Shown here: one piece after another, positions 43,879-52,525 of the stretch | Position numbering within the stretch: position 1 is the stretch's first letter | Layout: each line of letters begins with the position of its first letter | NCBI GenBank assembly: GCA_949841355.1 | Contig: CATKZP010000017.1 | Span: forward strand, 1 to 64,000 | Direction: 5' to 3' | Length of the DNA: 64,000 nucleotides | Source of the DNA: an uncultured Oscillospiraceae bacterium | GTDB lineage: Bacteria > Bacillota > Clostridia > Oscillospirales > Oscillospiraceae | Position numbers and translations under genes: made by a program | The notes under the pieces: generated by a model | The model's database searches: none | Seen by the model: only the letters and a program-made list of their open reading frames with translations | Told to the model about the DNA's origin: nothing

Positions 43879-44841
43879 GTGAACAAGGTCATGGGAACTG
43901 TGACTGAGGAGCTGACGGGGCTGATATTTGATGTCCAGCGCTACTCGATACACGACGGGCCGGGGATTCGGACGCTGATTTTCATGAAGGGCTGTCCTCT
44001 GCGCTGCCGGTGGTGCTCCAACCCGGAGGGCCTGACGGGCGGAATGGATATTTTGTCCGAGCCGCAAAAGTGCATCGGGTGCGGGAAGTGCCGGGAGGAA
44101 TGCCCAAGCGGCGCGATTTCACTGAACGCGGAAACCGGGTTTCAGATCGACCGCCAGCGCTGCCAGCGCTGCGGCATCTGCGCGCAGACGTGCCCATCCG
44201 GCTCCAAAGAGGCGGTGGGCAGGCGCGTCACTGTGCGCGAGGCAGTCCATATCATCCAGCGGGAGGCCGCTTTTTACAAAGACAGCGGCGGCGGGGCCAC
44301 TTTGGGCGGCGGAGAGATCCTGATGCAGCCCGAGTTTGTGTATGAGGTGCTCCAGGGCTGCCATGCGCAGGGAATCAATACTGCGGTGGAAACCAGCGGG
44401 TACGGCCAGTGGAGTTGGCTGAAGCGGATCATATCCGCCGCAGACACGGTGTTTATGGACTTGAAAGCGGCAAACGATCGGACCCATCGAGAGATAACCG
44501 GGGTTTCGAATGAACTGATTCTGGACAATCTCAAGCGGACGGACGAATGCTTTGGGACGCCGGAGTATGCGGGAAAGGATTTTATTATCCGTATGCCGGT
44601 CATTCCCGGAATGAATGACAGCGAGGCGGACGCCGCAGCTGCGTCGAGATTTTTAAAAACGCTGCATCATTGCCGGGGAATTGAGATTCTTCCGTTCCAC
44701 AATTTCGGAGAGAGAAAATATGCCAAGCTGGACCGCTGCTACGAATTTGCCGGAAGGCCTAACAGCGGGGAGGAGGACGTAACGCAGTTTCAGCGAGTCC
44801 TCTCAGTGTGCGGTCACAGGGTATGGGTGGGGAAAATCTGA
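43879..44841 (+). CDS. Glycyl-radical enzyme activating protein (radical SAM)
   Basis: A 320-residue activase. The radical SAM motif is CPLRCRWC (CxxxCxxC, residues 39-46). Two ferredoxin-like 4Fe-4S motifs follow (CIGCGKCREECP and CQRCGICAQTCP, about 63-110), as in activases of non-PFL glycyl-radical enzymes; PFL activase lacks that insert. VTVREAVHIIQREAAFYKDSGGG, GGEILMQPEFV and AVETSGYG are standard. GTG at 43879 is used, with GGAGG 7 nt upstream. It uses SAM and an electron to put the glycyl radical on the enzyme encoded 149 bp downstream. Confidence 0.92.
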   Translation: MNKVMGTVTEELTGLIFDVQRYSIHDGPGIRTLIFMKGCPLRCRWCSNPEGLTGGMDILSEPQKCIGCGKCREECPSGAISLNAETGFQIDRQRCQRCGICAQTCPSGSKEAVGRRVTVREAVHIIQREAAFYKDSGGGATLGGGEILMQPEFVYEVLQGCHAQGINTAVETSGYGQWSWLKRIISAADTVFMDLKAANDRTHREITGVSNELILDNLKRTDECFGTPEYAGKDFIIRMPVIPGMNDSEADAAAASRFLKTLHHCRGIEILPFHNFGERKYAKLDRCYEFAGRPNSGEEDVTQFQRVLSVCGHRVWVGKI

Positions 44842-44990
44842 CCCTGGAGGTTCCGGGCGGCACATGTTTAGCGGGGCATACACAGCGGAAAAGGAGGTGT
44901 CCGCAAGAATCCGGTGCAGGAACAGCCAGAGCCAGGACGAAATAGCTGCTTTTGCGGCACAAAAAGTGATGTGCAGAAAAGGAGGAAATT

Positions 44991-47402
44991 ATGTTTTACG
45001 AAGCCACTGACAGAGTGAAAAGACTCAGAGAGAGGTTCCTGACCTACAAGCCCAACGTGGATATCGAGCGGGCGGTGATTTACACCCGGCTGTTCAAGGA
45101 ATCGGATGAGCTGAAGGGGTATCCCCAGATCATTGCCGGAGCGAAGGCCTTCGCGGCGTTTTTGAAGGAACGCACCATCTACATTGAGGAGGACCAGCTT
45201 TTCGCCGGCTCCTTCGGGCGCAAGCCGCGGGCGTTCCCCATCTATCCGGAGACCTTGGGCGATGATATGGTGGCAGAGTACCGCAAGCTGCCCACCCGTC
45301 CCATCGACCCATTTGAGTACTCTGAGGAGGACCGGGTTGTGCTGGAAGAGAAGCTCCGCAAGTGGCATGGCGCGGGGATGCGTTCCTTTGTGTTCGGTGA
45401 TATGCCGCTGGAGGACAAGCGCTTTTTCCTGAAGGACCCGGAGCACAACATCGTGGGCGGTACCTATATTTTCTCTCTGGATGTTCCGCTGAACGGCCCC
45501 GCAGGACATATCAGCCCCGATTATCAGGCGATCATGGAGCTGGGCTTCCAGGGGATCAAGCGCAAGGCTGAGCTGCGCTTGGAGGAGGCCCTGGCAGAGA
45601 AGGACGAGGAGGGAGTCAATTTCCTCAAAGCGGTTATCATCTGCTGTGACGCGATCACCGATTTCGGCCACCGCTATGCCGCCCTGGCGCGGGAGATGGC
45701 CGGACAGGAGCAGGATGAGCATCGCCGGAAGGAACTGCTGGATCTGGCCGAGATATGCGACCGGGTGCCCGGCCTGCCGCCCCGCACCTTCCGGGAGTGC
45801 CTACAGACGGTGTGGTTCACCTTTGTAGGCATTCAGATGGAGGCGTTTGAGCGCTGCTTCAGCTGCAGCCGCCTGGACCAGTACGCCTACCCCTTCCTGA
45901 GAGCCGATCTGGACGCGGGGCGCATCACCGAGGCCCAGGCGCAGGAGATGCTGGACTGCCTGTGGATGAAGTTCCCCGAGACCAACTACATCAATTCCGA
46001 GCACCAGAGCTATGTGGTGTCCGGGTTCCCGTCTCAGCAGCAGATCATTGTGGGCGGCCAGACGCCGGACGGTGAGGACGCCACCAACCTGCTGAGCTAC
46101 ATGTGCATACAGGCGTCTATCAACACACTGCTGCACCAGCCCAGCATTTCGGTGCGCTACTTTGAAGGAACGCCGGACGCTCTGATTGAACAGGCCTGCC
46201 GCCTGGCGCGGATGGGCGCGGGGCATCCCTCGTTCTTCAATGACCTGCGCTGTGTGCCCGCATTGGTGTTTAAGGGTATTAAGCTGGAGGACGCCCGGGA
46301 CTACTGCTCGGTGGGCTGCGCCAGCGTTCAGCCCACCCGCAAGGATAAGGGCACGCACAACTGCGGCTATATCAATGTGGCCTCGGCGCTGGAATTCGCT
46401 CTGCGTGACGGTTTCTGGAAGAAGGGAAATTCTCAGGTCAGCATCCACACCGGCGACGCGGCCCAGTTCAAGAGCTTCGACGAGGTAATGAACGCCTTTG
46501 AAAAGCAGCTGGCCTATATGATCGGCATATACTCCCGCAGCGCGGTTAAGGTGGAGCAGGCCCACAAGGCGATCTGTCCCACGCCGTATATCTCCAGTTT
46601 TGTTCAGGACTGCATCGGCAAGGCGCGGGACAAGAGCGCTGGCGGCGCGCTCATCAACTCCGGCCCCACCCCGCGGGGCATCGGTCTGGCCGACGTGGCA
46701 GACTCGCTGGCCGCGCTGAAAAAGTGGGTGTTTGAGGAAAAGAAGTACACTATGCAGCAGGTCCTGGACGCCATGGACCGGAACTTTGAGGGCGACGAGG
46801 AGATGCGCCAGGTGCTGGCCAACAAGACGCCGCGCTACGGCAATGACGACGAGTATGTGGATGAGATCGCAAAGCGGGTGGTGGAGATCTATGGCGGCGA
46901 GACGGATAAGTACCGCAGCCTGTTCGGAGGCCGCTTCCATCCCGGCTTCAGCTCGGTGTCCGCCAACGTACCCTATGGCACCTCTGTGTGCGCGCTGCCC
47001 GATGGCCGCAGGGAATACACCCCCCTGTCCGACGGGAATTCGCCCTGCCACGGCGCAGATGTGAACGGTCCTACCGCCGCGGCGATCTCCTGCGGCAAGC
47101 TGCGCCATGAGCTGATGAGCGGCGGCTCTATTTTGAATATCAAGTTCACGCCCTCCACGCTGGAAGGAGAGGCAGGGCTGAAGAATTTTGTGGAATACGT
47201 CAAGGGCGCTATGAACGCCGGGGTCTGGCATGTCCAATTCAATGTGGTGGACGCTGATACGCTCAGAGACGCGCAGGTCCACCCGGAGGAGCACAATGAT
47301 CTGATCGTCCGCGTGGCGGGCTACAGCGCGTTCTTTACCGGCCTGAGCGACATGCTGCAGGAGGACGTGATCGGCCGCACAGAGCATGTAATCCGGCGCT
47401 GA
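44991..47402 (+). CDS. Glycyl-radical enzyme, unassigned subclass
   Basis: An 803-residue enzyme of the pyruvate formate-lyase / diol dehydratase superfamily. The glycyl-radical loop VRVAGYSAF gives Gly777, 26 residues from the end. The active-site cysteine is Cys443 in VGCASVQP. Most dehydratase and decarboxylase members carry Cys-X-Glu there; this one has Ser at the Glu position, so the usual general acid/base is missing. Other family elements are present: GHPSFFND, SGPTPRGIGLADVADSLAALKKWVFEEKK and SANVPYG with DGRREYTPLSDG. AAAGGAGG precedes the start. Neighbours encode CoA-linked beta-oxidation. Possible reactions include C-C bond formation to fumarate, or C-C, C-O or C-N cleavage; not assignable from sequence alone. 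Confidence 0.9.
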   Translation: MFYEATDRVKRLRERFLTYKPNVDIERAVIYTRLFKESDELKGYPQIIAGAKAFAAFLKERTIYIEEDQLFAGSFGRKPRAFPIYPETLGDDMVAEYRKLPTRPIDPFEYSEEDRVVLEEKLRKWHGAGMRSFVFGDMPLEDKRFFLKDPEHNIVGGTYIFSLDVPLNGPAGHISPDYQAIMELGFQGIKRKAELRLEEALAEKDEEGVNFLKAVIICCDAITDFGHRYAALAREMAGQEQDEHRRKELLDLAEICDRVPGLPPRTFRECLQTVWFTFVGIQMEAFERCFSCSRLDQYAYPFLRADLDAGRITEAQAQEMLDCLWMKFPETNYINSEHQSYVVSGFPSQQQIIVGGQTPDGEDATNLLSYMCIQASINTLLHQPSISVRYFEGTPDALIEQACRLARMGAGHPSFFNDLRCVPALVFKGIKLEDARDYCSVGCASVQPTRKDKGTHNCGYINVASALEFALRDGFWKKGNSQVSIHTGDAAQFKSFDEVMNAFEKQLAYMIGIYSRSAVKVEQAHKAICPTPYISSFVQDCIGKARDKSAGGALINSGPTPRGIGLADVADSLAALKKWVFEEKKYTMQQVLDAMDRNFEGDEEMRQVLANKTPRYGNDDEYVDEIAKRVVEIYGGETDKYRSLFGGRFHPGFSSVSANVPYGTSVCALPDGRREYTPLSDGNSPCHGADVNGPTAAAISCGKLRHELMSGGSILNIKFTPSTLEGEAGLKNFVEYVKGAMNAGVWHVQFNVVDADTLRDAQVHPEEHNDLIVRVAGYSAFFTGLSDMLQEDVIGRTEHVIRR

Positions 47403-47444
47403 GAAGCGGTCCGAAAAGCCGGGAAATAAAACTGGTTTAGGGAA

Positions 47445-47485
47445 ATCGTCTTACGCCGGTGTGAAATACGCCGGCGTAAGACGAT
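47445..47485 (+). repeat. 15-bp perfect inverted repeat between GRE and beta-oxidation genes
   Basis: Arms ATCGTCTTACGCCGG (47445-47459) and complement (47471-47485), loop of 11 nt, with no T run after it. It sits in the 131-bp gap between the radical enzyme and the first crotonase. A processing or stability hairpin or a regulator site. Confidence 0.8.
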
Positions 47486-47533
47486 AAAAGGGGACTTTTG
47501 CAATACAGCCGCCGAGCTGAGGGAGAGGAAATT

Positions 47534-48337
47534 ATGGAAGAGTATAAAGAGATATTGTTTGAGGTGGAACGGTATGTTGCGACGATCACGCTCAACCGTC
47601 CCGAGGCGTATAACGCGCTCTCCGATGTGATGCGTGCCGATCTGCGCAGGGCGGTGGCGTATATCAACGCCCATGAGGATGAGATCCGGATTGTGGTCAT
47701 TACCGGCGCGGGAAAGGCCTTTTGCGCCGGCGGGGATATCAAGCTGATGAAGAAGCGCATTGAGGACGGAACGAGCTATGACCAGCGGCTGGACACCTAC
47801 CGGCGGGATGTGGCGGATATGGTGCTGCTGCTGCGCGGCATCCGCCAGCCGGTAATTGCTGCGCTGAACGGGGCGGCATACGGTGCGGGATGCAGCATCG
47901 CTATGCTGTGCGATATCCGGGTGGCTGCGGACTGCGCCAGATTCGGCCTGCCCTTCGGCAGGCGGGGGCTCATCCCGGACTGGGGCGCCACCTACTTCCT
48001 GCCCCGGATTGTGGGGCCGGCCAAGGCCATTGAGCTGTCGTCCACAGGAAACTCGTTTGGAGCACAGGAGGCGAAGGAAATGGGGCTGGTCAATCTGGTG
48101 GCGTCGGCGGATCAGCTCCGGGCACAGGTGCGCCGGCTCTGTGATGACATGCTGCTCACCAGCCCGGAGTCGCTGCGCCTGGGCAAAGCCGCCATTTATG
48201 GCAGCATGAGCATAGGTTTGGCGGAGGCGTTGGAGGCGGAGGGGGCTGCCCAGAGCGCCTGCTACACCTCGGACGACCATAGAGAGGGTGTGGACTGCTT
48301 CCTGGAGAAACGGCCGCCGGTTTTCACCGGAAAGTAG
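47534..48337 (+). CDS. Crotonase-superfamily protein, PaaG-like isomerase type
   Basis: A 267-residue crotonase. The acyl-CoA oxyanion-hole motifs are present (GAGKAFCAGGDIKLMK; NGAAYGAGCSIAMLCDIRVA). Both hydratase glutamates are replaced: Ser121 and Phe141 occupy their positions. Instead FGRRGLIPDWGATYFLPRIVG carries Asp149 in the PD motif seen in PaaG-type enoyl/epoxy-CoA isomerases and some ring-modifying crotonases. It therefore probably isomerises or rearranges a CoA thioester and does not hydrate a double bond. GAGAGG lies just upstream of the ATG. It is the first CoA gene after the radical enzyme. Confidence 0.85.
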   Translation: MEEYKEILFEVERYVATITLNRPEAYNALSDVMRADLRRAVAYINAHEDEIRIVVITGAGKAFCAGGDIKLMKKRIEDGTSYDQRLDTYRRDVADMVLLLRGIRQPVIAALNGAAYGAGCSIAMLCDIRVAADCARFGLPFGRRGLIPDWGATYFLPRIVGPAKAIELSSTGNSFGAQEAKEMGLVNLVASADQLRAQVRRLCDDMLLTSPESLRLGKAAIYGSMSIGLAEALEAEGAAQSACYTSDDHREGVDCFLEKRPPVFTGK

Positions 48338-48402
48338 GCGTGCGGCCGCGTCGGAGACTGTGTGGTACCCTTATGAAATTACATGATGCGAGGAAACGAG
48401 AA

Positions 48403-49626
48403 ATGATGAAAAACAGACAGGTGGTAATTACCCACGGCGTGCGCACTGCGATTGGCAAGATCGGCAAATCGCTGAAGGATGTCTGCGATACGGATTTGGC
48501 AGTGACCGTACTCAACGATCTGATCGACCACCGGGCCAAAATCGGCCGCGGAGAGATCGACCAGGTGATTTTGGGGGAGGTCAAGCAGAAGGCCGACCCG
48601 GCCAATGTGGCCCGCGTGGCGGCACTGCGGGCCGGGTTTCCGGAGGAGGTGCCGTGCTATACGGTCAACCGCCAGTGCGGTTCCGGGCTCCAGGCGATTA
48701 TAGACGCCTGTGAGATGATTGCGGCAGACGAAGCGGAAGTGATCGTGGCGGGCGGTGTGGAGAATATGAGCCAGTCGGTCTACTTCATGCGCGGCGCCCG
48801 CGAGGGCCTGGGAAACGGTGCGTATTCCATTGAGGATTCCTTGACCGATGGCGGGCCGGGCGCAATTCCTGCGCAGCGCTACGGTTATCATCCCATGGGA
48901 ATTACCGCAGAGAAGCTGGCCGGGATATATGGGCTGACCCGGCGGCAGCAGGACGAATTCGCCATGAACAGCCAAGTCAAAATGGCGCAGGCCATCCAGA
49001 GCGGACGCTTTCGGGAACAGATCGTCCCCGTCACCGTGGGCGAGGGGGACGCGCGCCGTGTGTTTGAGGTGGATGAGCACCCATTTTTGTCCTCCATGGA
49101 AAAGCTGGGGGCGCTGAAGCCGGCGTTTAAAAAGGACGGCTCAGTGACGGCTGGGAACTCCTCCGGCCGCAACGACGGCGCGTCGGCTGTGCTGATGATG
49201 TCGGAGGAAAAGATGATGGCCTTGGGGTACCGGCCCATGGCCAAGGTGATCGGCGTGGGGAGCAGCGGCTGCGATCCCACGGTGATGGGCCTGGGGCCGG
49301 TAGAGAGCTCGCGGCTGGCGATGAGCCGGGCGGGAGTGAGCATCCATGACCTGGATGTGATTGAGCTGAACGAGGCGTTCGCGGCCCAGTCGCTGGCGGT
49401 GATTGAGGAGTGGAAAAAGCTGGGTATTGAGGAAGCGCAGCTGCTGGCGAAGATCAACCCCAACGGCGGCGCCATTGCTCACGGGCACCCGCTGGGCTGC
49501 ACCGGCTGCGCGCTGACCGTCAAATGCATGTATGAACTGCACAGACGCCCGGAGGCGAGGTATGGATTGATTACGCTGTGCTGCGCCGGCGGGCTGGGCG
49601 TGGCTGTGGTCATTGAGAAATGTTGA
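48403..49626 (+). CDS. Acetyl-CoA C-acyltransferase (thiolase), catalytically complete
   Basis: A 407-residue thiolase with the full catalytic set: nucleophile Cys92 in NRQCGSGLQ, NEAFAAQ, His362 in GGAIAHGHPLGC, and the acid/base Cys393 in CCAGGLG (a variant of CxGGG). Length is normal (390-410). It cleaves a 3-ketoacyl-CoA to acetyl-CoA (or succinyl-CoA) and a shortened acyl-CoA, or condenses them. AGGAAA precedes the ATG at 48403; an ATG follows immediately in frame. It is directly followed, 11 nt later, by a second thiolase-fold gene that lacks the catalytic residues. Confidence 0.92.
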   Translation: MMKNRQVVITHGVRTAIGKIGKSLKDVCDTDLAVTVLNDLIDHRAKIGRGEIDQVILGEVKQKADPANVARVAALRAGFPEEVPCYTVNRQCGSGLQAIIDACEMIAADEAEVIVAGGVENMSQSVYFMRGAREGLGNGAYSIEDSLTDGGPGAIPAQRYGYHPMGITAEKLAGIYGLTRRQQDEFAMNSQVKMAQAIQSGRFREQIVPVTVGEGDARRVFEVDEHPFLSSMEKLGALKPAFKKDGSVTAGNSSGRNDGASAVLMMSEEKMMALGYRPMAKVIGVGSSGCDPTVMGLGPVESSRLAMSRAGVSIHDLDVIELNEAFAAQSLAVIEEWKKLGIEEAQLLAKINPNGGAIAHGHPLGCTGCALTVKCMYELHRRPEARYGLITLCCAGGLGVAVVIEKC

Positions 49627-49637
49627 GGAGTGGGACG

Positions 49638-50759
49638 ATGAACAAGGTTTTGATCGCAGGGTCCGCCCGAACCCCGATTGGTATTTACGACGGCAGGCTT
49701 AAGGACCACAGGGAGCAGTCGCTGGCCGTGATTGCCGCGAAGGCCGTGCTGGAGCGGACAGGGATCGGCGGGGAGGATGTGGACGAGCTGATTGTGGGCA
49801 TTGCCAAGCAGACCAGTTCGCCCTCCAACGCCGCGCGTTACATCGGTCTGGCGGCGGATATTCCGGAGCCGGTGCCCGCCTATACGGTGCAGCGCCAGGG
49901 CGCTTCCGGAATGCAGGCGGTGATAAACGGATTTATGAAAATTCGAGCGGGCAGCGCCGGTGTCATTCTGGCTGGCGGGGCTGAGAGCATGACGCAGATA
50001 CCCTATGAGATTCAAAACGCCAGGTACAGCTTTTCGCCGGATAAGATCGTAATGGACCCCATCGGGGCTATGGTGGCCGGTGGTCAGCCGGAAGAGCGGT
50101 ATGGCCGCCTGACCATCGGGCAGATGAACGATGCGGTGGCGGCGGCCCATGGCTATTCGCTGGCGGCTCAGCGGGCCTATGCCCAGGCGAGTCTGGAAAA
50201 GGCCGGAGTGCCGGGGCTGGACGAAGCGCTGACTCCTGTGGCGGTCAAGGTGAAAAAAACTCAGGAACTGGTCACGGAGGATGAGCTGTACGCCCAGGCG
50301 AATGTGACCGCAGGACCGGCGGACGCGGCGGCTATGTGCGTGCTGATGGACGGGAACACCGCGCAGCGGCGGGGAATCAGAGGGGCAGCGGAACTGGTAT
50401 CCGTAGGGATCAGCGCCGGCTCGCCCGGCGGCGCAGGCATGGTGGGCACGCGGGCCATCCGGGAGGCGCTGAAAAAGGCTGGGAGGACGGCCGCAGATAT
50501 GGACATGATTGAGATTAACGAAATCACCGCGGCGCAGGCAATGGCGGCCATTGAGGAGCTGGGACTGCCGGAAGGGGCAAGGGAGAGGGTCAATCCCTTT
50601 GGTGGAGCACTGGCAACAGGGAACGCCTGGGGAGCGTCCGGCTGCATCGCGCTGCACAGACTGCTGTATGGACTGAGGGCCAGAGGCGGCCGGTGGGGCC
50701 TGGCGGTGTGCGGCGCGGAGGGCGGACAGGCGCTGGCGGCGGTCATCCGCATTTGTTAA
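49638..50759 (+). CDS. Thiolase-fold protein lacking catalytic Cys and His
   Basis: A 373-residue thiolase paralogue. The nucleophilic cysteine is replaced (RQGASGMQ, Gly88 where RQCGSG is expected), NEAFA reads NEITA, and the GHP histidine is Asn in GGALATGNAWGASG; only the C-terminal cysteine (VCGAEGG) remains. The fold is otherwise intact, with a full-length frame, GAGGAG ribosome site and no stop, so it is maintained and is not a simple pseudogene. It may be a structural or regulatory partner of the upstream thiolase, or bind acyl-CoA without cleavage. It is also about 30 residues shorter than the active copy. Confidence 0.88.
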   Translation: MNKVLIAGSARTPIGIYDGRLKDHREQSLAVIAAKAVLERTGIGGEDVDELIVGIAKQTSSPSNAARYIGLAADIPEPVPAYTVQRQGASGMQAVINGFMKIRAGSAGVILAGGAESMTQIPYEIQNARYSFSPDKIVMDPIGAMVAGGQPEERYGRLTIGQMNDAVAAAHGYSLAAQRAYAQASLEKAGVPGLDEALTPVAVKVKKTQELVTEDELYAQANVTAGPADAAAMCVLMDGNTAQRRGIRGAAELVSVGISAGSPGGAGMVGTRAIREALKKAGRTAADMDMIEINEITAAQAMAAIEELGLPEGARERVNPFGGALATGNAWGASGCIALHRLLYGLRARGGRWGLAVCGAEGGQALAAVIRIC

Positions 50760-50774
50760 ACGGGAGGGAAAAAC

Positions 50775-51662
50775 ATGTCTGTCAAAAAACTGGCCGTAAT
50801 TGGAGAGGGGCGAATGGGTTCCGGCATCGCGCAGCACATCGCGGCGTGCGGCATACCGGTGGTGCTGGACGGTATTTCTGAGCAGAGCGTATCCAACGCC
50901 CTTGGGATGATTGAAAAAAATTATGCCCGCAATGTCGAAAAAGGCCGTATGTCAGAAGAGGAAAAGGGGCGGGCGCTGGAGAATATCACGATCACCAGCA
51001 AACTGGAGGACACCGCAGACTGTGAATTCATCATCGAATGTGTCTATGAGGACGCCCAACTGAAAACCGGCATCTTTGCCAAACTCAATGAGATATGTCC
51101 GGAGAGCACGATTTTCGCCAGCAATACGTCAGCCATTCCCATCAGCACCCTGGCCAACGGCTGCGGGCGGCCCGACCGGTTGGTGGGCACACACTTCTTC
51201 AACCCCGCGCCGGTGATGAAGCTGGTGGAGATCGTCCGAGGCTTCAAAACGTCGGACGAAACGCTGAACACGGCCAAACAGCTCGTCGCGGAGCTGGGTA
51301 AAGTGGGGGTGGTGGTGTCGGACACGCCCGGGTTCCTGGTAAACCGGCTGATGCACGCGTTCCGCAATGAGGCGCTGATCTGCCTGCAGGAGGGCGTGGC
51401 CACTATGGAGGACATTGATACCGCCGTGGAGCTGGGCCTCGGGCATCCGATGGGACCCTTTGCCCTCAATGATTTTGCGGGGCTGGACATTGGCCTGTCC
51501 GCTGCGGCCACTCTTTATGATAATTTCAAAGATCCCAAGTGGCGTCCCAATCTGATGGTCAAAAAGCTGGTGGAGGCGGGCGATTTGGGCCGGAAAACCG
51601 GAAAGGGCTGGTATGACTATACCTCCGGCAAAAAAGAACTGAGAACGGATATTCATTTTTGA
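50775..51662 (+). CDS. 3-hydroxyacyl-CoA dehydrogenase
   Basis: A 295-residue NAD-dependent dehydrogenase of the 3-hydroxybutyryl-CoA type, usual length about 280-300. The N-terminal Rossmann loop is altered slightly (AVIGEGRMGSGIAQH, residues 7-21). The catalytic region shows ASNTSAIPIS and THFFNPAPVMKLVEIV with the active histidine, and VSDTPGFLVNRL and GPFALNDFAGLD complete the domain. It oxidises (S)-3-hydroxyacyl-CoA to 3-ketoacyl-CoA. It stands between the thiolase pair and the enoyl-CoA hydratase, giving the order expected for anaerobic beta-oxidation. GGGAGGG precedes the start. Confidence 0.93.
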   Translation: MSVKKLAVIGEGRMGSGIAQHIAACGIPVVLDGISEQSVSNALGMIEKNYARNVEKGRMSEEEKGRALENITITSKLEDTADCEFIIECVYEDAQLKTGIFAKLNEICPESTIFASNTSAIPISTLANGCGRPDRLVGTHFFNPAPVMKLVEIVRGFKTSDETLNTAKQLVAELGKVGVVVSDTPGFLVNRLMHAFRNEALICLQEGVATMEDIDTAVELGLGHPMGPFALNDFAGLDIGLSAAATLYDNFKDPKWRPNLMVKKLVEAGDLGRKTGKGWYDYTSGKKELRTDIHF

Positions 51663-51701
51663 ACGGTTATGTTCTGCCAAATATGATTTGCAGGGAAGAG
51701 G

Positions 51702-52508
51702 GTGAGCAAAACGGTGACTTACTTGGAAAAAAATTATCACACCCTTCGCGTAGAGCGGAAAGACGGCATTGCGGTGGTGCGTTTCAACAGGCCGGAGGCC
51801 ATGAACGCGGCAAATATTGAGATGAGCATGGAACGCGTGGAACTCTACGCGGGCTTGGCCTATGATCCTGACGTAAAGGTGGTGATCATCACCGGGAATG
51901 AAACGGCATACTGCGCCGGCGGAGATCTGGCGGCCTTTTCCCGGTTTGACCAGGCTGAGGCGAAGGCGTTCGCCATGCGCGGACTGGACTATCAGAAGCT
52001 GCTGATGGACATGCCCAAGCCCACCATTGCGGCGGTGGCAGGCTACGCCTATGGCGGTGGAATGGAAAACGTGCTGCTGTGCGATCTGCGCATCGCGGCG
52101 GAAAACGCCAGGTTTGCCCTTCCGGAGATTAAGGTCGGCATATTCCCCGGCGGAGGGGGGACGCAGCGTCTGGTGCAGAATACGTCCATCTGTAAGGCCA
52201 AAGAGATGATTTTCTTCGGGGAACCCATTGACGCCCAGGAGGCGTACCGGATGGGGATTGTCAACAAGGTCGTTCCCACCGGGGAGTTGATGGATGCGGC
52301 GATGGACTGGGCGAAACGGCTGTGCAGACGGCCGCCTGCCGCTCTGCGCGAGGCGAAAAAGGCGGTCAATGCGGCGTGGGGCTCGGACATCTATGCGGGA
52401 ATGGAGCGGGAAATTGAGGCGTGGTCGGGCCTGTATGGGACGGCCGATCAAAAGGAAGGGATGAGCGCTTTCTTGGAGAAGAGGCGCGCAAACTTCACCG
52501 GCGGCTAA
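51702..52508 (+). CDS. Enoyl-CoA hydratase (canonical crotonase)
   Basis: A 268-residue enoyl-CoA hydratase. Both catalytic glutamates are present: Glu122 in GGGMENVLLCD and Glu142 in ALPEIKVGIFPGGGGTQRL. The first oxyanion-hole loop reads GNETAYCAGGDL. It hydrates a trans-2-enoyl-CoA to the 3-hydroxyacyl-CoA used by the dehydrogenase encoded 39 nt upstream. GTG at 51702 is used, with AGGGAAGAGG adjacent; a GTG 12 nt further is an alternative. Together with the PaaG-like crotonase at 47534 it gives two functionally distinct crotonases in the island. Confidence 0.92.
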   Translation: MSKTVTYLEKNYHTLRVERKDGIAVVRFNRPEAMNAANIEMSMERVELYAGLAYDPDVKVVIITGNETAYCAGGDLAAFSRFDQAEAKAFAMRGLDYQKLLMDMPKPTIAAVAGYAYGGGMENVLLCDLRIAAENARFALPEIKVGIFPGGGGTQRLVQNTSICKAKEMIFFGEPIDAQEAYRMGIVNKVVPTGELMDAAMDWAKRLCRRPPAALREAKKAVNAAWGSDIYAGMEREIEAWSGLYGTADQKEGMSAFLEKRRANFTGG

Positions 52509-52525
52509 AGAAAGAGAGGGTACGC

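Noticed and set aside
44889-44990. Extra ribosome-site-like AAAAGGAGGTG between activase and radical enzyme
   Set aside because: No start codon at usable spacing opens a convincing frame; may be a leftover or a leader but no gene is claimed.
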